The position numbers and the translations under genes are program-made. Below the pieces are notes generated by a model that searched no databases, was not told the origin of the DNA, and saw only the letters and a program-made list of their open reading frames with translations. This document shows, in pieces, positions 34,330 through 46,848 of a stretch of 64,000 bases of DNA (its first letter is position 1; each line of letters opens with the position of its first letter). The stretch spans positions 10,439,579 through 10,503,578 of the forward strand of contig NC_087065.1 in the NCBI RefSeq assembly GCF_963678635.1, read 5' to 3'. This DNA comes from Symsagittifera roscoffensis. Taxonomy: Eukaryota > Xenacoelomorpha > Acoela > Convolutidae.

Positions 34330-36727
34330 TAATGTGTCTTTGATGTTTTGGTGTACTACTTCTGTATCGATGTCTAGAGTCAGGGTAACGGTTTTTATTC
34401 CTATGTGGTGACGGGGAATAATTTCTATATCGATTATTGTAACTTGAATTTCGATTTTGTGAATTGTTTCGTGATCTGTTTTGATAATTATCATTTGATC
34501 TGTGATAGTTTGATCTATTATATGAATTATTTCTTGATCGATTGTTCGGGTAATTCTGATTTCGATTGTTCTACTTCTATTTCTATTATGTGAATAGTTT
34601 CTATTTCTGTTGTATGATGAGTTTCGTGATTGATTATTGGAATAGTGTTTATTCCTTAGGTTTGATTGGGAACTGGATCCAAAAACAAATTGTGTTGTAT
34701 TGGAATTTGATCTTGAATAGTTATTTTGGTTATTTTGACTATTTGATCGGTTATAATTATTTTGTGAAGAATTTCGTGTATTTCTTCGTTATGGTGATCT
34801 TCCTCTATAACTTGAGTTATATGGTGATTGATTCCTTGTGTAATTGGTGTTGTTCGGAAGTGGTTTTCCTGAACTGTTATTACCATATATATTTTTGTTC
34901 GGTAGGCTTTGATCTTTTTTCATGTATTGATAGAACGATTTATTTGGTTCTTTATGCTTTTGAGGTTTATTCTGATTGTCTTGTTGTTTTTGTCTACATT
35001 CGGAGATACTGTGTCCGTATCGTCGGCAATAATCACACCATTTTTGAAGGATGGTTTGCCTTTAAAATTTGGATGTTTTTCATAGATATTTAGTATTTCA
35101 GTGTTTTTTTTTCTTTTAAGTCTGTATCTGATTCCTGTATGTTATTTATATGTGTAGTGTTTGTTTCAATTCGGTTAACATATTGTAGTTTTAGGTTTTC
35201 TGTTTCTTCGAGTTTCATTGTGATTTCGGCTTGTTCTAGTTTATCTACTAATTTTCGAAAATCTAAGTCTGGTTGTCGAATTGAAGAAGGATGAGATGCT
35301 CTCTTATTTATTGCTATTTTCCTTAATTGAGGTGTTAAGGCCATCATTAAAATTTCTGTCAATTTTGTGTTTTTATAGTCATGTGTATTAAGTGAATATG
35401 CTTTTCGAACTAGTGTTTCGATACGTACTGCTTATTTTTTGATAGTTTCATTTGGTAATCTGCGAATTTCATTACATAAAACTCTTTGGTGTTGTTTGTT
35501 TCTTTCAGAGTCAAACATTTTTGAAAATTCTTGTGTGAATCTTTTCCAATCTGATTTTATTTCTAAGGTAATACTGAAAACCATTTTTGAGCTGCGCCAT
35601 CTAGGGTTGTTTGTATTAGTGCTGTGCGTCTATGTATCCAATTTTGATGTAGTGGCGTATTAATTGGTTCAGGTCCTACATTTAAAATTAAATTTGCTGT
35701 TACTGCATTTAAATAATATTCAGGATCTGTTCCTGTGAATACCATCAGTAGTTTATTGGATGTAATTGATGATCCACCCATGAGGTATGGATTCATTGTC
35801 ATCTGTAGTGATTCTGCGGCATTTGGCATTTGCAAAAAATTTGAAAGTTTACTTTTTTGTTATTTCGTGTTGCTGAAGGTAATCTGGAAGCGGTATTTCA
35901 TTTTGCATTTGAGTTGGTTGATAAGAGTGCATTTACATTGGGTTTTGTGGTTGTATTGGTTGAAAAGATTGTGTGTTAAATGGGTTTTGTATATGCATTT
36001 GTTGTGGATTTTGTACATCTGTTGGGTTTTGTGGGTAAATTTTTATATTTCGAGATGGTTGAGGTTGTCGTGGTCTTTGTGTGCGATATTCTTTAGTGTA
36101 TGGTGCAAAAATATCTGGTTGGTGATAGTCGTCTTCATCAGATGATAAATAGTTAGTATTATATGGTGTATATTGATTATTTTTATTTTGTTGAGAGAAT
36201 GGGTAATTTTCACTATAATCCTGTGTAGGTTGTAGATTATCTGGAAAATTTACTGAATTGGTCGATGTTTTCGGGAGATTCCAATAATGGGAACATACGT
36301 GATTTAATTTTTGTGTATTTTTTCGGGGAGGTTGATTTGTTCTTAGTTTGTGAGCATAATTATAATTGTGTTCTGCAAAGGTGTTTCTTGTGAATGGTTT
36401 TCGTGTTTTTGACGGTATTGTCATTGGTCTATACGTTTGATAATCCATATGTGAATATTTTGGAGCAACCGACGGTTTAACGGTTGATTGTAAGGTTACT
36501 TGTGCCAATGAAGTAATTGTATTTCTTGGTGTTGTCAAATTTGGGTGTATTGGTGAAATACTTTGTTGTGTAGTTGTTGTTGTTTGGACGATTTCTTCAT
36601 TTATGAAGTGTGATGGTGTTTGAATATCTTGTTGTGTAAGATTTCTAGTTCCATTAAGGTTTTCATTATGTATGACGGTCGAATTTAAACTGTTATTTCG
36701 CGTATCAGAAAAAAATGTATTATAGTT
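34330..36727 (-). pseudogene. gag: gag of element 1 (capsid and nucleocapsid)
   Basis: Capsid part has FTGTDPEYYLNAV and TTLDGAAQKWFSVLP, as in retrotransposon Gag (PF03732-type) proteins; a single CCHC knuckle CDYCRRYGHSISEC lies at about 34998-35040; an Asn/Arg/Ser-rich tail follows. The N-terminal part is Pro/Gln/Asn-rich. Several frameshifts and stops. In the frame restored at the end of ORF2, only one TGA (36728-36730) separates ORF2 from this region. Confidence 0.88.
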
Positions 36728-37577
36728 TCATTGTGTTGCATCAATGGTTAATGGTATTACTTTTACATAATCTCTGTGATAAGATATTGTACTTTTTTGC
36801 TTGACTTGAGATAGATTGTGGGATATTTATAAATGTGGGATGAGACCATTCAGGGTCCCAAACGTAGTCTGATTGTTCTGAAAGGGCAGTGGCGTCATTT
36901 GTATTTTGAGGTCTGAAATTTTTTCTTGCTTGTGAAATTAAATCTAAATTTTGGGTGAAATAATCTATTATGAACCATGCTAAAATCTTTTGTAAATCAT
37001 GTTTAGTGTGTTGTGAAACATCATCTTTAGTGAAATTTTCTTTAATTATATGTAGAAATGTTGAAAATAATGCGATTTCATTTCGTACTTTTGTATGTTT
37101 GGATGTTTTGGTTGATGAGATACTTTGGAATTCTGTTTTTTCTAATATAGTTTTTGCAATAATACTATAAGTATATATTATTGCAAAAACTTCGTTAGTG
37201 AATATGGAGTTTGCTCTTTGTGATTTATGATATTGTATGCTTTTGATATATTCTAGGAATACTTTTGAAAATTCTAATTCAATATCGTCTGTTTGAATTA
37301 CACAATTGCGATGGGCTGTATTGGGTGTGCTGAATTCTATGGTATAGATTCCATATTGTTGTGTTAGATTACATATGTCTTTCAAATATTGTTCAATAAT
37401 TTGTCTCTTGATTTTTACATCTGGGAATTCTGCTTTGCATGGACTGATTCCGGGTTCAAACTAATTTTCGAGTAAGTTCTTGCAAAAATCATGTTGACCT
37501 CTATCATCGGGTGAATCTATAAGAAAGGGGTAAACTGCTTCGTCATCTGGACTATCGTCACTTTGAGTGTGGCTCAT
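36728..37577 (-). pseudogene. ORF2 of element 1, broken
   Basis: Homologue of 49065-49940. ATG at 37577, acidic head (SDDSPDDE), a nonsense codon near 37460 and a frameshift near the C-terminus. The middle, from KDICNLTQQYGIYTIEFS to HTKHDLQKILAWFIIDYF, is well conserved and looks helical. No family recognised; by position it may be a matrix-like N-terminal Gag product. Confidence 0.8.
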
Positions 37578-37602
37578 TTTTTCGTTTGATGACTGTTAAT
37601 AT

Positions 37603-38019
37603 TTAACTATCGATGTGTCTAAGTGGTTGATTCCAAATATAAAAGTGTACTGGTTTGTGTTTGTATTGCTTTTTTATTCTTCTTTTTCCTCTTTTTGATG
37701 AATTTGAAGTTGTTTCTGAGTCGGAAAAAAATAATTGATCGTGGATGGGACAATTTTTATCAATTGATTCTTTTAATTTGTAGAGTTCATCTAAACTGCT
37801 GGCTTCTGATTCAGAAAATGCGTTACTATTTTTTGAAAATCTTTTTCGTGTGATTTGTCTTTGTTTGTTTATAATTTTTCTTTTTATTGTTTGTCGTTTT
37901 GTTCTAATGTATCCAACTGTTTGTGTATGAGGTGTGATTACAAGATCGTATTTTTTGTTATCTATTTCACAGTTGTGTAAAACGATTGTTTGTTTATTTC
38001 CTAAATTTTTGAATGATAT
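37603..38019 (-). pseudogene. ORF1 of element 1, start codon lost
   Basis: Homologue of 48623-49090. The frame is open but the ATG has become ATA and the stop comes earlier, at HIDS. Very basic (Lys/Arg-rich) protein with an SDSETTSNSSKRGKRRIKK tail. Confidence 0.75.
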
Positions 38020-38928
38020 AAGGTTTAGGATGAGGGATGCAAGAAGTTGTTAGTTATTTCTATTTCCTTAGACTGTTAGTCCTTACGATTTTTTGGTTAG
38101 CTAAACCTGGGTCTTTTTGTTCAGGGTTGGAGAGAAAAGTATACCGATTCCGGAGAATGATTTTTTTTTCTCGTGGCTAGTCTAAGCTAAGGCGTTAACT
38201 TACTTAATCTTACTTAGGGGTAGTGATTGTGTTCAAGGGTTGGAGAATAGTAAATCGATCCACAAGGTTCAGGTATAATTAGAACGCAAGTAGTTCGTTA
38301 GATACTATTTTAAACTTACTAAGTCTAAGATCTATCCTGGGTCTGGTAAGAGGAGGGTTCAAGTGAAGGATGAATAACCGAAGTTCTTCACTGTTTATCT
38401 TAATTTGAATGGTTAGTTTTTTTTTAAAAATTTCTATTAGTCCTGGGTCTTTTGGAAGGGTTGGTTAGTGAATCGACGTTTGAGGTCGTTAGACACTTGC
38501 TAAGTGGGTGGGGGAGAACAAAATTGTTCTGTTGATCTAAGGATAGGCCTTGATGATCAGGTTTTTAAATTTATTGAGATAGAAAATTTATTAAGATCCA
38601 AGGATAAGCCTTGATGATCTGATTTTAAAAATTAAGTGAATTTAAGTTTAAAATGATTTAAATTTATTGAATAAAAAGATTTAGTGAGCTTATGATTGCT
38701 GTTATGTTTAGGTGATGAAGCTGGAACACAACAGGATGATTTATGATTACTAACAATTATTGTCATGCTACTAATTTTTATTTTTATTTTTAAAAAATAT
38801 TTTCAAATATGTTTTATATAAGACTGCAGAAATTAAGAAAACGATCTGCGATCTTTTTATCAATCATTATTGTACATTAATAATTTTGTTTAGCGCCTGA
38901 AATGATCATGAAGTTTTACTTCAAAATT
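38020..38928 (-). promoter_or_regulatory. untranslated leader of element 1 with repeated motifs
   Basis: Contains four to five loose copies of an AGGGTTGG...CCTGGGTCT motif set (about 38100, 38225, 38335, 38445) and two copies of a small hairpin, AAGG-ATAGG-CCTT (38539-38551) and CAAGG-ATAAG-CCTTG (38599-38613). The same motifs are in the leader of element 2. A role in RNA packaging or translation is a guess from position. Confidence 0.5.
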
Positions 38929-39162
38929 TTATGTTTGCAAATGAAAATCTAAATTCATTGCTAATAAGATTCTAAATACAGAAGTTTGTCTTGGCCTATG
39001 CCGTACAATCATAAAACTAAATGGTAAGTTTCTACTTAGTCGTATATCGTCTCTTGTTCGAGGTCTTCTTCCAATACCAGGTATTTCTAGTATTGTGCGG
39101 AATATCGGCTCTGATCTTTTGAGTCGTAGAGACATTTCAATTAAGTTATTATCATATAACAT
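38929..39162 (-). CDS. leader ORF of element 1, 77 residues
   Basis: Small open frame between the primer site and the gag-side ORFs, beginning MLYDNNLIEMSLRL and containing RRPRTRDD. The homologue in element 2 (47560-47832) shares about four fifths of its residues by eye, so the frame appears to be conserved. Basic and without a membrane span. Function unknown. Confidence 0.55.
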   Translation of the reverse strand: MLYDNNLIEMSLRLKRSEPIFRTILEIPGIGRRPRTRDDIRLSRNLPFSFMIVRHRPRQTSVFRILLAMNLDFHLQT

Positions 39163-39225
39163 TTTGAAAATGTTTTGTCTAAATTCCAATCTATTTTTGG
39201 TTAGTTCTAAGCTATTAAGGTCTTA

Positions 39226-39247
39226 TTCGAGACTTATGGTCGCACCA
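39226..39247 (-). promoter_or_regulatory. primer-binding site of element 1
   Basis: On the element strand TGGTGCGACCATAAGTCTCG starts two bases after the LTR. Its complement ends in CCA and contains a T-loop-like TTCGAGA at the right distance, one base short. The primer tRNA could not be named. Confidence 0.7.
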
Positions 39248-39249
39248 GA

Positions 39250-39653
39250 TGAGTTAAAGCCGATGTGGTTAATTCATAGAGTAATTTCGGATAGGGTACA
39301 CCGTCTGCTCGTCACGCTAGCTTATTTTCGGCCGGATAGATTCGTGCAACTTCTTAGTCTAATACCGATCCTAATCTTACTCTTATACTTACTAGTCTCA
39401 GGGTGTTTAACTAGTCTCTGCTAGGCTCAATAGATCTAGGGTATACTGGTTTATTGCGGCTGCTGAAGTTCTCTTGGAGAGGCAACTAATTTCTAATTCA
39501 AATCTCTCTGGTGCTGAAATTACAAGTAATTTCAGCACTTACAAATAAGTGGGTTGCTAGTTAGATGGATTATGATTGGTTAATATTAAATATTTTACAG
39601 TGGTAAAACATTTAATTTATCCAATTATAAAATGTAGTTTAGATCAGGTTCCA
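39250..39653 (-). repeat. 5' LTR of element 1
   Basis: 404 bp, direct repeat of 16505-16914. Starts TGGAACCTGATC on the element strand. Has the 13-bp inverted repeat at 39511-39538 and AATAAA in the R-type region. Promoter position cannot be fixed by eye. Confidence 0.93.
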
Positions 39654-39657
39654 CTAC

Positions 39658-40079
39658 GTAAACTGCTCGCTGAACACTTTGGAGACTACGTGCAAGTTTT
39701 TTAGAGCATATCACGACTTGTAGTCCCGCAAATAAAAACATCCGAAATCCGAATTAAAATCAAGCAAGAAAATTGGTCAGATTCTTCTTTATAAAACTAA
39801 AATGGCCATATTCTTTCAACTTAAAACTAAAAATTTTTTGAATTCAACTTCCTACTTTATCAAACTTTAGGTGGATTCTTATAATATCTATCGATTTTTC
39901 TGAAGTTTTCCAAAATTTTATGCTAGCAAGAAATAAGAAGAACAAGCAGATAAAAATATGATTGCTAATAGGGTAAAATTACATGGGAAAAAACGTTAAG
40001 AATGTTAGAAAAAAAATATTATTCATAAAGTGACCCAATATTTGTTCTCGGGGTGTTTCGATTATTTAGCCAACAATTT
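39658..40079. other. no gene seen
   Basis: AT-rich flank of element 1 without supported features. Confidence 0.45.
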
Positions 40080-40500
40080 TTGAGGGTAGGTAAATTAATC
40101 ATCCCGGGCTGATCACTCTACAAAAAGTTCCCTTATATTAGATTTTGTTGTGGGAGACTTCCGCTACTTTACAACTTTCTTATAAGAAAAGTTCTAAGAC
40201 GGCAACTTTTTCCCAAAATCCATTAATGTCGCTAATAGTTCTTTGAACGTGTTTCTACACCATAATGAAGAAAACATCGGTTAATTTTTTTTTTATTTTT
40301 GCCTCATTATCATGAATGTGAAAATTTTTAGGTAATAGCTATAATGTATGCCTTTCGAACAAAAAAATTCCGAAAAAAAATATGGATTTTTTCAAAAAAA
40401 AGTTTTCAAGTTACACTTGATTAGTGGTTAGAATTTTTTTTTGAAGAGAAAAAAAATCAATTTTCACAAATAATGTCATATAAATCGAACGTCTTAGTAA
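40080..40500. repeat. dispersed repeat family R2, copy 1
   Basis: Shares ordered blocks with 45030-45440: TGATCA-CTACAAAA-GTTCCC, CTTATAAGAAAA and GTAAAAATTTT(C/T)AGGT...ATGTATGC(G/C)TTTCGA. Diverged; ends unclear. Confidence 0.5.
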
Positions 40501-40899
40501 GGGAATTCAGGTACAAACCGACAAACTTTCGAGAACTCAGCTTGGAATTTACTCGGTGTTAGTGGCTTTTTCGGTAAAAAGATTTAACAAAGTGAGTAGT
40601 TTCGCCCACAAATTTCCGTTTTTGTATTTTTCGAATTGAAATCAGGAAAATCAAGCCAACGCAGGCCCTTCTGAACTATTCCTCCAAATGATTGTCGTCG
40701 TTGTTTCTGTTAAAAACCCTCTCAACAGTATCCGCCCTCGGTTGTTTGCATCGGCAAACATGCCATTTGGCCCTGTAGCGTCTTCAGAAAGATAATTCCG
40801 ACTGGAAAAGCAAATACGTTTTTCATGCCAGCAGTCGGACAATGCTTTTCGCAAAAGTTCAAAATCTAAAAAGTTATATCAGCTTGTTTGCAAAAACAC

Positions 40900-43080
40900 T
40901 CACGACTAAAGAGTTTACACTGCAAAAGGTTCATCAAAATCACCAGCAGCAGGAAAAAAATGTTGAAACGTTCCGTTTGTCTTCAGGTAGGAACTGTTAA
41001 AGGTACTTGCGCCATGTTCGTTCTCCGTGTTAAGTTTGTACTTCAAATGGTTGGATTGAAGTTGTCCGAAAACCCAGTCAGCTTTAATACTCTTGTTATG
41101 TGTGATTAAGCTTGCAGCCGCTCATGGGTTTCCGCTCAACTTACCAAAAAACTTATGTCAGTGAACGAAAAAAAGTTTGTCCCCATTTTGACCCAGTTCC
41201 CTGCTTACGTAAAAATTTTCAAATGAGGAAAAATTTTAGGCCAAGACTGTTTCCGCGCCATCCGACCATTAGAAATTCACAGGGATAAAAGCCGCAATTC
41301 GCCGTTTGCTGTACGCCTACCTATCGATTGGGTTCTCAGTGGCCAAATACTTTAATCCTCAAGTTTGCTATCTCACTGTTTTAAATGTAATGTTGAGGAT
41401 ATCTCCCTTGTAGAACAAGTCAAAAACTGGCATGGTTTTTACTCTTACGGTACTTATATGCCACCGATCCTCTTTCCGCATCTGACAAACAAGAATCAGA
41501 AACGCTTTGGCATGACGGAACTCGCTACTCTGTTATTATTCTTTGGGTCGATTATGTTATCACTCAGTATTTTTCCACGTTAATTTTTGGAAAAACTGTC
41601 CTGAAAAATCTATATAAAACTTTATGTCTACAGTGGGTCAACAAAAAAGATACTTTAAACTTTATTCGTGGCATGATTATAGATAAAACGGGGCCAAATA
41701 TGCAGCACACCGTCTTAAAAAACTTCTCGTTGGTTTTTGACCTAATCTGTCTGGTCGCACCGTACACCGTTCGTGCCCGACTCTTACTGAGGGATACTGG
41801 CCAGCAGTGAGATGAGCCCTTGTTCTACCAAAACTCGTTGTTTTATTTTAATTTCATACTGTTTCTTCGACACACCGGTTGGCAAATTAGAGTTGGATAC
41901 GTTTGTTGAGAGTCCTCAGGATGTCTTTTGCTCTGTTGTTTTCCTGTGTGATAGCTCTGTATCACAAGTGAAGCCAGGATTACTTTCTATTTCGGAAAAG
42001 GTAGAGTATTGCCGAAAAAATTTTTCAATTTCAATCTTGATTTTCTGACAACTTTACTGACAAGCCGTCAGAATCTTGAAAAAGAGAAGTCATTGACAAT
42101 AAAAATCAAAATTTCATGCACTTCGTGGACTGAGAGCACAACTAAACTGCAATGAATGAACTTTTCCAGCAAATTGCTTGCCTTTTTGGTTGATCGGGTT
42201 TCCGAAAACCTCGAAACCAACACAATGGATGAGTGGTTCCATGCTTCCAGTGGCGACAACCCATCAGATACCAGCTTGCGTGGCATAAATGCTCAGGCAT
42301 CGAAAAAAAGCTGGTGGGTTAAAGATTCAAACTTTTTGAAAATTAAGTCTTTTATTTCAAATCTGACCTTCTCAACTTGGAGCTCTCGTCTGAAAAGATC
42401 TTCAATTGGTTGAAATGAAAATAATGAACAAGCTGCAATTTTCACTGTCATCTATAAGACCAGCGATTCAGTTTTGTGAGCAAAATGTTTTGATATTTCC
42501 CAGAGACTCAAAAAAGTAGCCACAATGATGCTGAGGTTTTTACAGACATCACCGTTTAACCGCGAGACTCGTTCAATAGCCGATCTCTACAAGTTGCAAT
42601 TAGCAAAGCAAATGCTACTGGTTCTGTCAGAGTCTTTCCCTGTCGAAGTCCTCGCACTTCCTAATGAAAATTCCAAATAAAAATTTTCGCTAAAAAGTTT
42701 TTTTTGCCGTGCATTGGTCACAATGGTCTAGTCCGTTCCACTGGTTGTGTTCGCCGTCTCTTTTCACTAAAAAAAGTTATCACCAAAACGTTGATTACCT
42801 GCGTGCTGTTAGACAACTAGAGTATGTTGTATTGGGGTTCGGTGTTGCCCTCAGTTCAATAAAAATCAATATTACGTGTTATGTCAAAAAAAAAGCAAAA
42901 GTGGTTACACCTATGAGGCTGACCTTTTGCTCGAGCGACTGGGTTACCAACAACCGCCATTCGCAAACTGCAAAGTAGATCAGGTCCCTCAATTCCAAAT
43001 AACGATTCGACAAGGATCAGAGAAAGTTGGGGCTTCTTAGTTTGCGTGTATGATGATGCGTGAATTTCATCTCGAGGTTG
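40900..43080 (+). pseudogene. decayed BEL/Pao retrotransposon pol
   Basis: Scattered plus-strand frames match BEL/Pao Pol in order: a HDGTRYSVIILW block before RT (about 41513), the post-RT block FDLICLVAPYTVRARLLL (about 41740), an RNase H start ELDTFVESPQDVF (about 41890), the RNase H end EWFHASSGDNPSDTSLRGI (about 42225), and the integrase start LRAVRQLEYVV with VTPMRLTFC (about 42800-42930). The RT core is missing. Many stops and frameshifts; LTRs were not found. Confidence 0.8.
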
Positions 43081-43089
43081 TTCCATCAC

Positions 43090-45029
43090 TGGATACTAGT
43101 TGTGTAATGGGCACTGTACGTTTTAGTGCTTGGTGAGAAATGCCTTCTATCATCTGGTCCGAGACTGGTACAAATTTCATAGAATTTAAAAGTTAAACTA
43201 AATGAATTCTGGTATCGTTTTTTGGTTATAATTTGTTTGTTAGCCGTAGTTGATGAAAATTGTTTCTGATCAGCCTCCACTTATTGCAATATTTATGATA
43301 TATTGAGTGTACCCAAAAATAATCAGATTGATGAGAGTGTGCTATAATGCCTATGTTCTTGAGGTGCTAAAAACGTGAAAAGTTTGACAAATAATCTATC
43401 GAATTATTGGAAAACTTTTCAAGAACAATTGAAATCAAATGAGTTGTCCTGAGTTTTTCTTCGTCTTTAATACCGAATGAATAACCTCAACAGTGATCAA
43501 ACTTGGTTTTTATCTAAGCATGGTCAAGAAATAAACATTAACTCGTATGGCTACCAAAAGTTATCTGGTTTTTAAGTGATTACTGCTTATTTTTGTTTAG
43601 CGTTAGAGTGTTTTCTAATCATAGCATCAGCTCAACTCAAAAAAAACGTAGCGTACCTCAAGAAGATTTTAGCGTTATCGAACGGCAATGAGGCTTTGCA
43701 TGTCAAAAAAACTAACTATTGAAACCGTTGTGACATTCGACCAGAATGGCCAAAATGCAATTTATGCAGACTTCGAATTTTTAGCAGTAGGCCTTCCGAG
43801 TTGATGATTTCGAAGGATTAACGACGTTATTCGGATGATTGGCAGAACGGTGAAGGTCAGGATATTCCCGTATTTTAAAATTTTAAATTTTCGAAGTGAT
43901 GACGTAATATTTCTGAGAAGCGTCAGAAGCGGCCATTTTAGAAAAAGAACTAAGAAAAACAGAACAACTTTATCTGTGATTGCGAACAGAACGAAAATCG
44001 AGATTAAAGAAAAACGACAACGAACTACAATAGCAGAGAACGTTCCAAGTTGCAACTATTGTGCTGCTACAATAGTTGCAAGGCCGTTGCCAACAACGGT
44101 GAAGGGTGAGAACCAGCCTTCCGGATTGGCGTGAAATTGAACTTAAGGAGCTTGATTCACTGGATTCAAGAATCCGGAAGGGTTTCGGGACTGGAACTTC
44201 TAGCCTTTTATATAAACTTTTAGCTTCTTGTCATGTCCTGAATTGATTTTAATTAACAACTGGATTCATTTTGATAAGGATGAGAAGCTAGGAGTTGGGG
44301 GGAAAGGGTTGATCCATCTTCGATGGAGATGATGGTTTTTATCTACTGAACAAAAACAATAGTAATATAATAAGTAGTAGCCCTGTTTTTAGGAGTGACC
44401 TCGTGGTCTGGGGATACTGAGACCCAGCCATGAGCTCACTATTTTTGCATGTAATTCAGTTAATTTGAGCGTTCTGGTCGAAGCCGGAGAGCAGTAACGT
44501 TTTGGTCGACCCGATGTAAGAAAGACCACCGAAAAGTACTGGCTTGGTAGAGCCGGTGAAAAACATGCAAAGCTCTGTTTAGACGCTAGCCAGTCGTCTT
44601 AAGACTTAGTTTTGTTATCCGTCGATATGTATCTTCCGGGCGAATGTTACACGTGTTTTTTCGTCATTTCTTAAATTGTGACAACACGCATTTGGTATCA
44701 TTAATGAGTAAAACACCTATGAAGACATCAAAAAATCAATTTGTTGAGGAGGGACGGGAATAGAGCCATTTTAATTGAGGGTTTTGTTTCTGGTGAGGTT
44801 CTTTTGTTACGAGTTTGATATGGCTTAACTATTTTAAAAAAGATAACCTATGCAAGCTCGTTGCATTATCAGAACAATTGTAAGACAACTGTAAAATAAT
44901 AAAGGAGAAAGAAAAAGAGTCTATCTTTTTTCTATTGCAGGTCAAGTAAAAAAGGCTTGTCATTGAAATTTGACAAGTCTGTGGCAGACCTTTTGAGTGG
45001 AAAATGTTCTGTTGAGTTGGTTATGCTGA
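43090..45029. other. no gene seen
   Basis: No supported coding region. A 99-codon plus-strand frame at 43835-44134 is Lys/Arg-rich without a motif. An inverted CCTTCCGGATT/AATCCGGAAGG pair lies at about 44116-44182. The stretch 44390-44600 is less AT-rich and could be a SINE, but its A and B boxes are not convincing. Confidence 0.4.
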
Positions 45030-45440
45030 TAGAACTAGACCCGTGTTGATCATCCTACAAAAGTTCCCAAACTAAAAATTTCTGATCAGGTTTGTAGATT
45101 CACGCTATCTTAAATCTGTCTTATAAAAAATCTCAAAAAAATTGGCAAAAACAGTTTGAATGCTTAAATAACAGAAAAAAAAAACAAAATTTTTTGAAAG
45201 TTTGTGCATTTTTTCAATTTAATGCATGTAAAAATTTTCAGGTTGTGGTAATGATGTATGCGTTTCGATCAAAAAAGTTCCGAAACGAAACTTTTTTTCA
45301 ATAATTATCCTAGTAAACGTAATTAGCGGTTTTGGTGACAATAAAAAAATCAATTTTGACGAAGCATATCATTTAGCTTTGGAAATGCTGTTTGTGGGGT
45401 ACAGGTATAAATCCATAAAAAAACTAGAAATTAGCTGCAA
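45030..45440. repeat. dispersed repeat family R2, copy 2
   Basis: See copy at 40080-40500; same block order and orientation. Confidence 0.5.
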
Positions 45441-45456
45441 AGTAACTGAAATTGCC

Positions 45457-45668
45457 GAGCCCTTTTCCAATTCCCCCTTTGATTTTTTTTGAAATTCAAT
45501 ATCTGAAAGTCTATTTAAAATGCGTTATAAACTGCATCAAAACGTGTCAGTGTGAACAGGTGAACAAGTGTTTACAACATTTCTTAGAGCCAAAAAAGCG
45601 TGTGAACAGTTTTTGTGAACAGCTTAATTTTGAATTTTTACGAGGGGGTGGGAAACTGGAAAAGAGCC
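45457..45668. mobile_element. family M MITE, copy 2
   Basis: Ends GAGCCCTTTTCCAATTCCCC and GGTGGGAAACTGGAAAAGAG are imperfect inverted repeats. The interior contains GTCAGTGTGAACAGGTGAAC, shared with the next copy. Confidence 0.75.
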
Positions 45669-45773
45669 AATTTTCGGTAAATACTTGCAGCTAGACGAAA
45701 TTTTTGGGCAAAGAGTTTGCGTTATTGTACTCTGCGGCAGCGAAGAAAACTGAAGCTAGTCGAAAGAAAATTT

Positions 45774-46006
45774 GGCTCTTTTCCAGTTCCCCCCCCCCCC
45801 CCCCTTTGATTTTTTCTGACATTAATTCGATAAGAATCTTTTTAAAATGTTTTTTTTTTCACGTTAGAAACTGCAATAAAACATGTCAGCGTGAACAGGT
45901 GAACAACTTTTTCCAACGCTTCCTACATGCAAAATGCTGCGTGAACGATTTTTGAGCAGTTTCATTTTAAAACTTTACGCGGGGGGTGGGAAACTGGAAA
46001 AGAGCC
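45774..46006. mobile_element. family M MITE, copy 3
   Basis: Ends GGCTCTTTTCCAGTTC and GAAACTGGAAAAGAGCC. The left arm has a run of 16 C. The interior is close to copy 2. Only about 100 bp separate the two copies. Confidence 0.8.
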
Positions 46007-46007
46007 G

Positions 46008-46848
46008 AAAATTAATCAAAAAACGAGCAAAAAGACTTGAAACTTTTCTGTAATAAAAGTCACTATCTTACAATTTTCTTATGAGAAAAAGCACCTATCT
46101 TGTAAAATTCTTAGAGCCTAAATTTGCAAGAAGTTGTAACATTCTTAAGAGAAAAGTTTTAAGATACCGACTTTGGGTCTACCTCACTTTCCTAATGGTT
46201 TGATTAAACTCACCTTTGAAAGCGGGACGACTGACTATCAGTGAAAATAATTGGTGGCACTTCAAAAATACCAGCAGTGTAGAAATCGATCAAAGTAAAA
46301 AGCAAAGGAATTTTATGATAAAAAGGCACGTGTTTGAAATGCATCCAAAAAGCATCCAAGCGATTTGTATTTGCAATTAAACGGTATAGTTTTTCTGCCT
46401 TGGTTAAATTTAGCTTCCAAAATTCTTACGTGCCTTTGAGAATCAGTGAACAGATGCTTGATCACTGGCACGTTTAATTCCCAATACATGAACGACTGTT
46501 TTTCCTTTTCCCCTCTTTTTTTTTACATCTTTGCTATTTTTACTCTTGTCTGATTGTTATAAAAAATTAGCATGTGAATTATTAGGCTGGGCTATTCCAA
46601 ACATAATCCATGATGTTCCTTGTACTTTACCTTGTAAAATCCTTCTCAGCGCCATAAAGTTGATATGTATATGAGAAGGGGAACAAGAAAAGGAGTCATC
46701 GTCAGAACAAGCAGCGAAGGCTTTTTTTTTCCACTTATTCATATTGGATCAATTTAATGGTGTTACGAGGGGTTTTACAAGGTCATATAAGAAGACCAAA
46801 TTTCTTTTGACGCAGTTTTCAAAATTTCAGTGTAAATTTGCAGGTTCT
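46008..46848. other. no gene seen
   Basis: AT-rich with no supported coding frame. A 61-codon minus-strand frame at 46557-46742 lacks any signature. Confidence 0.4.

Larger units (their letters stand above)
16505..39653 (-). mobile_element. LTR element 1: giant Ty3/gypsy-type element with env and extra ORFs
   Basis: Bounded by 410- and 404-bp LTRs that start TGGAACC and end in CA-type termini, with a 4-bp target duplication CTAC (16501-16504 and 39654-39657). Gene order read on the minus strand: leader ORF, ORF1, ORF2, gag, protease, RT, RNase H, integrase, membrane ORF, env, 3' ORF. Protease-RT-RNase H-integrase order and the YLDDV and DD35E signatures place it in Ty3/gypsy (Metaviridae). 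It carries a 3.95-kb tandem duplication of the env end, the 3' ORF and part of the 3'UTR, and a 290-bp duplication in pol; without these it is about 18.9 kb. By eye the LTRs differ at about 17 sites, so it is older than element 2. It is not autonomous as it stands because of many stops and frameshifts. Confidence 0.95.

Noticed and set aside
34566-35093. 175-codon Tyr/Phe/Cys-rich frame on the plus strand
   Set aside because: It is antisense to the Asn/Arg-rich gag tail of element 1; the composition follows from reading that tail backwards.
44390-44620. Possible SINE
   Set aside because: A-box and B-box-like stretches are too poor and no second copy was seen in the window.
45787-45804. Run of 16 C as a special structure
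   Set aside because: Homopolymer growth within a MITE arm that already has CCCCCC in other copies.
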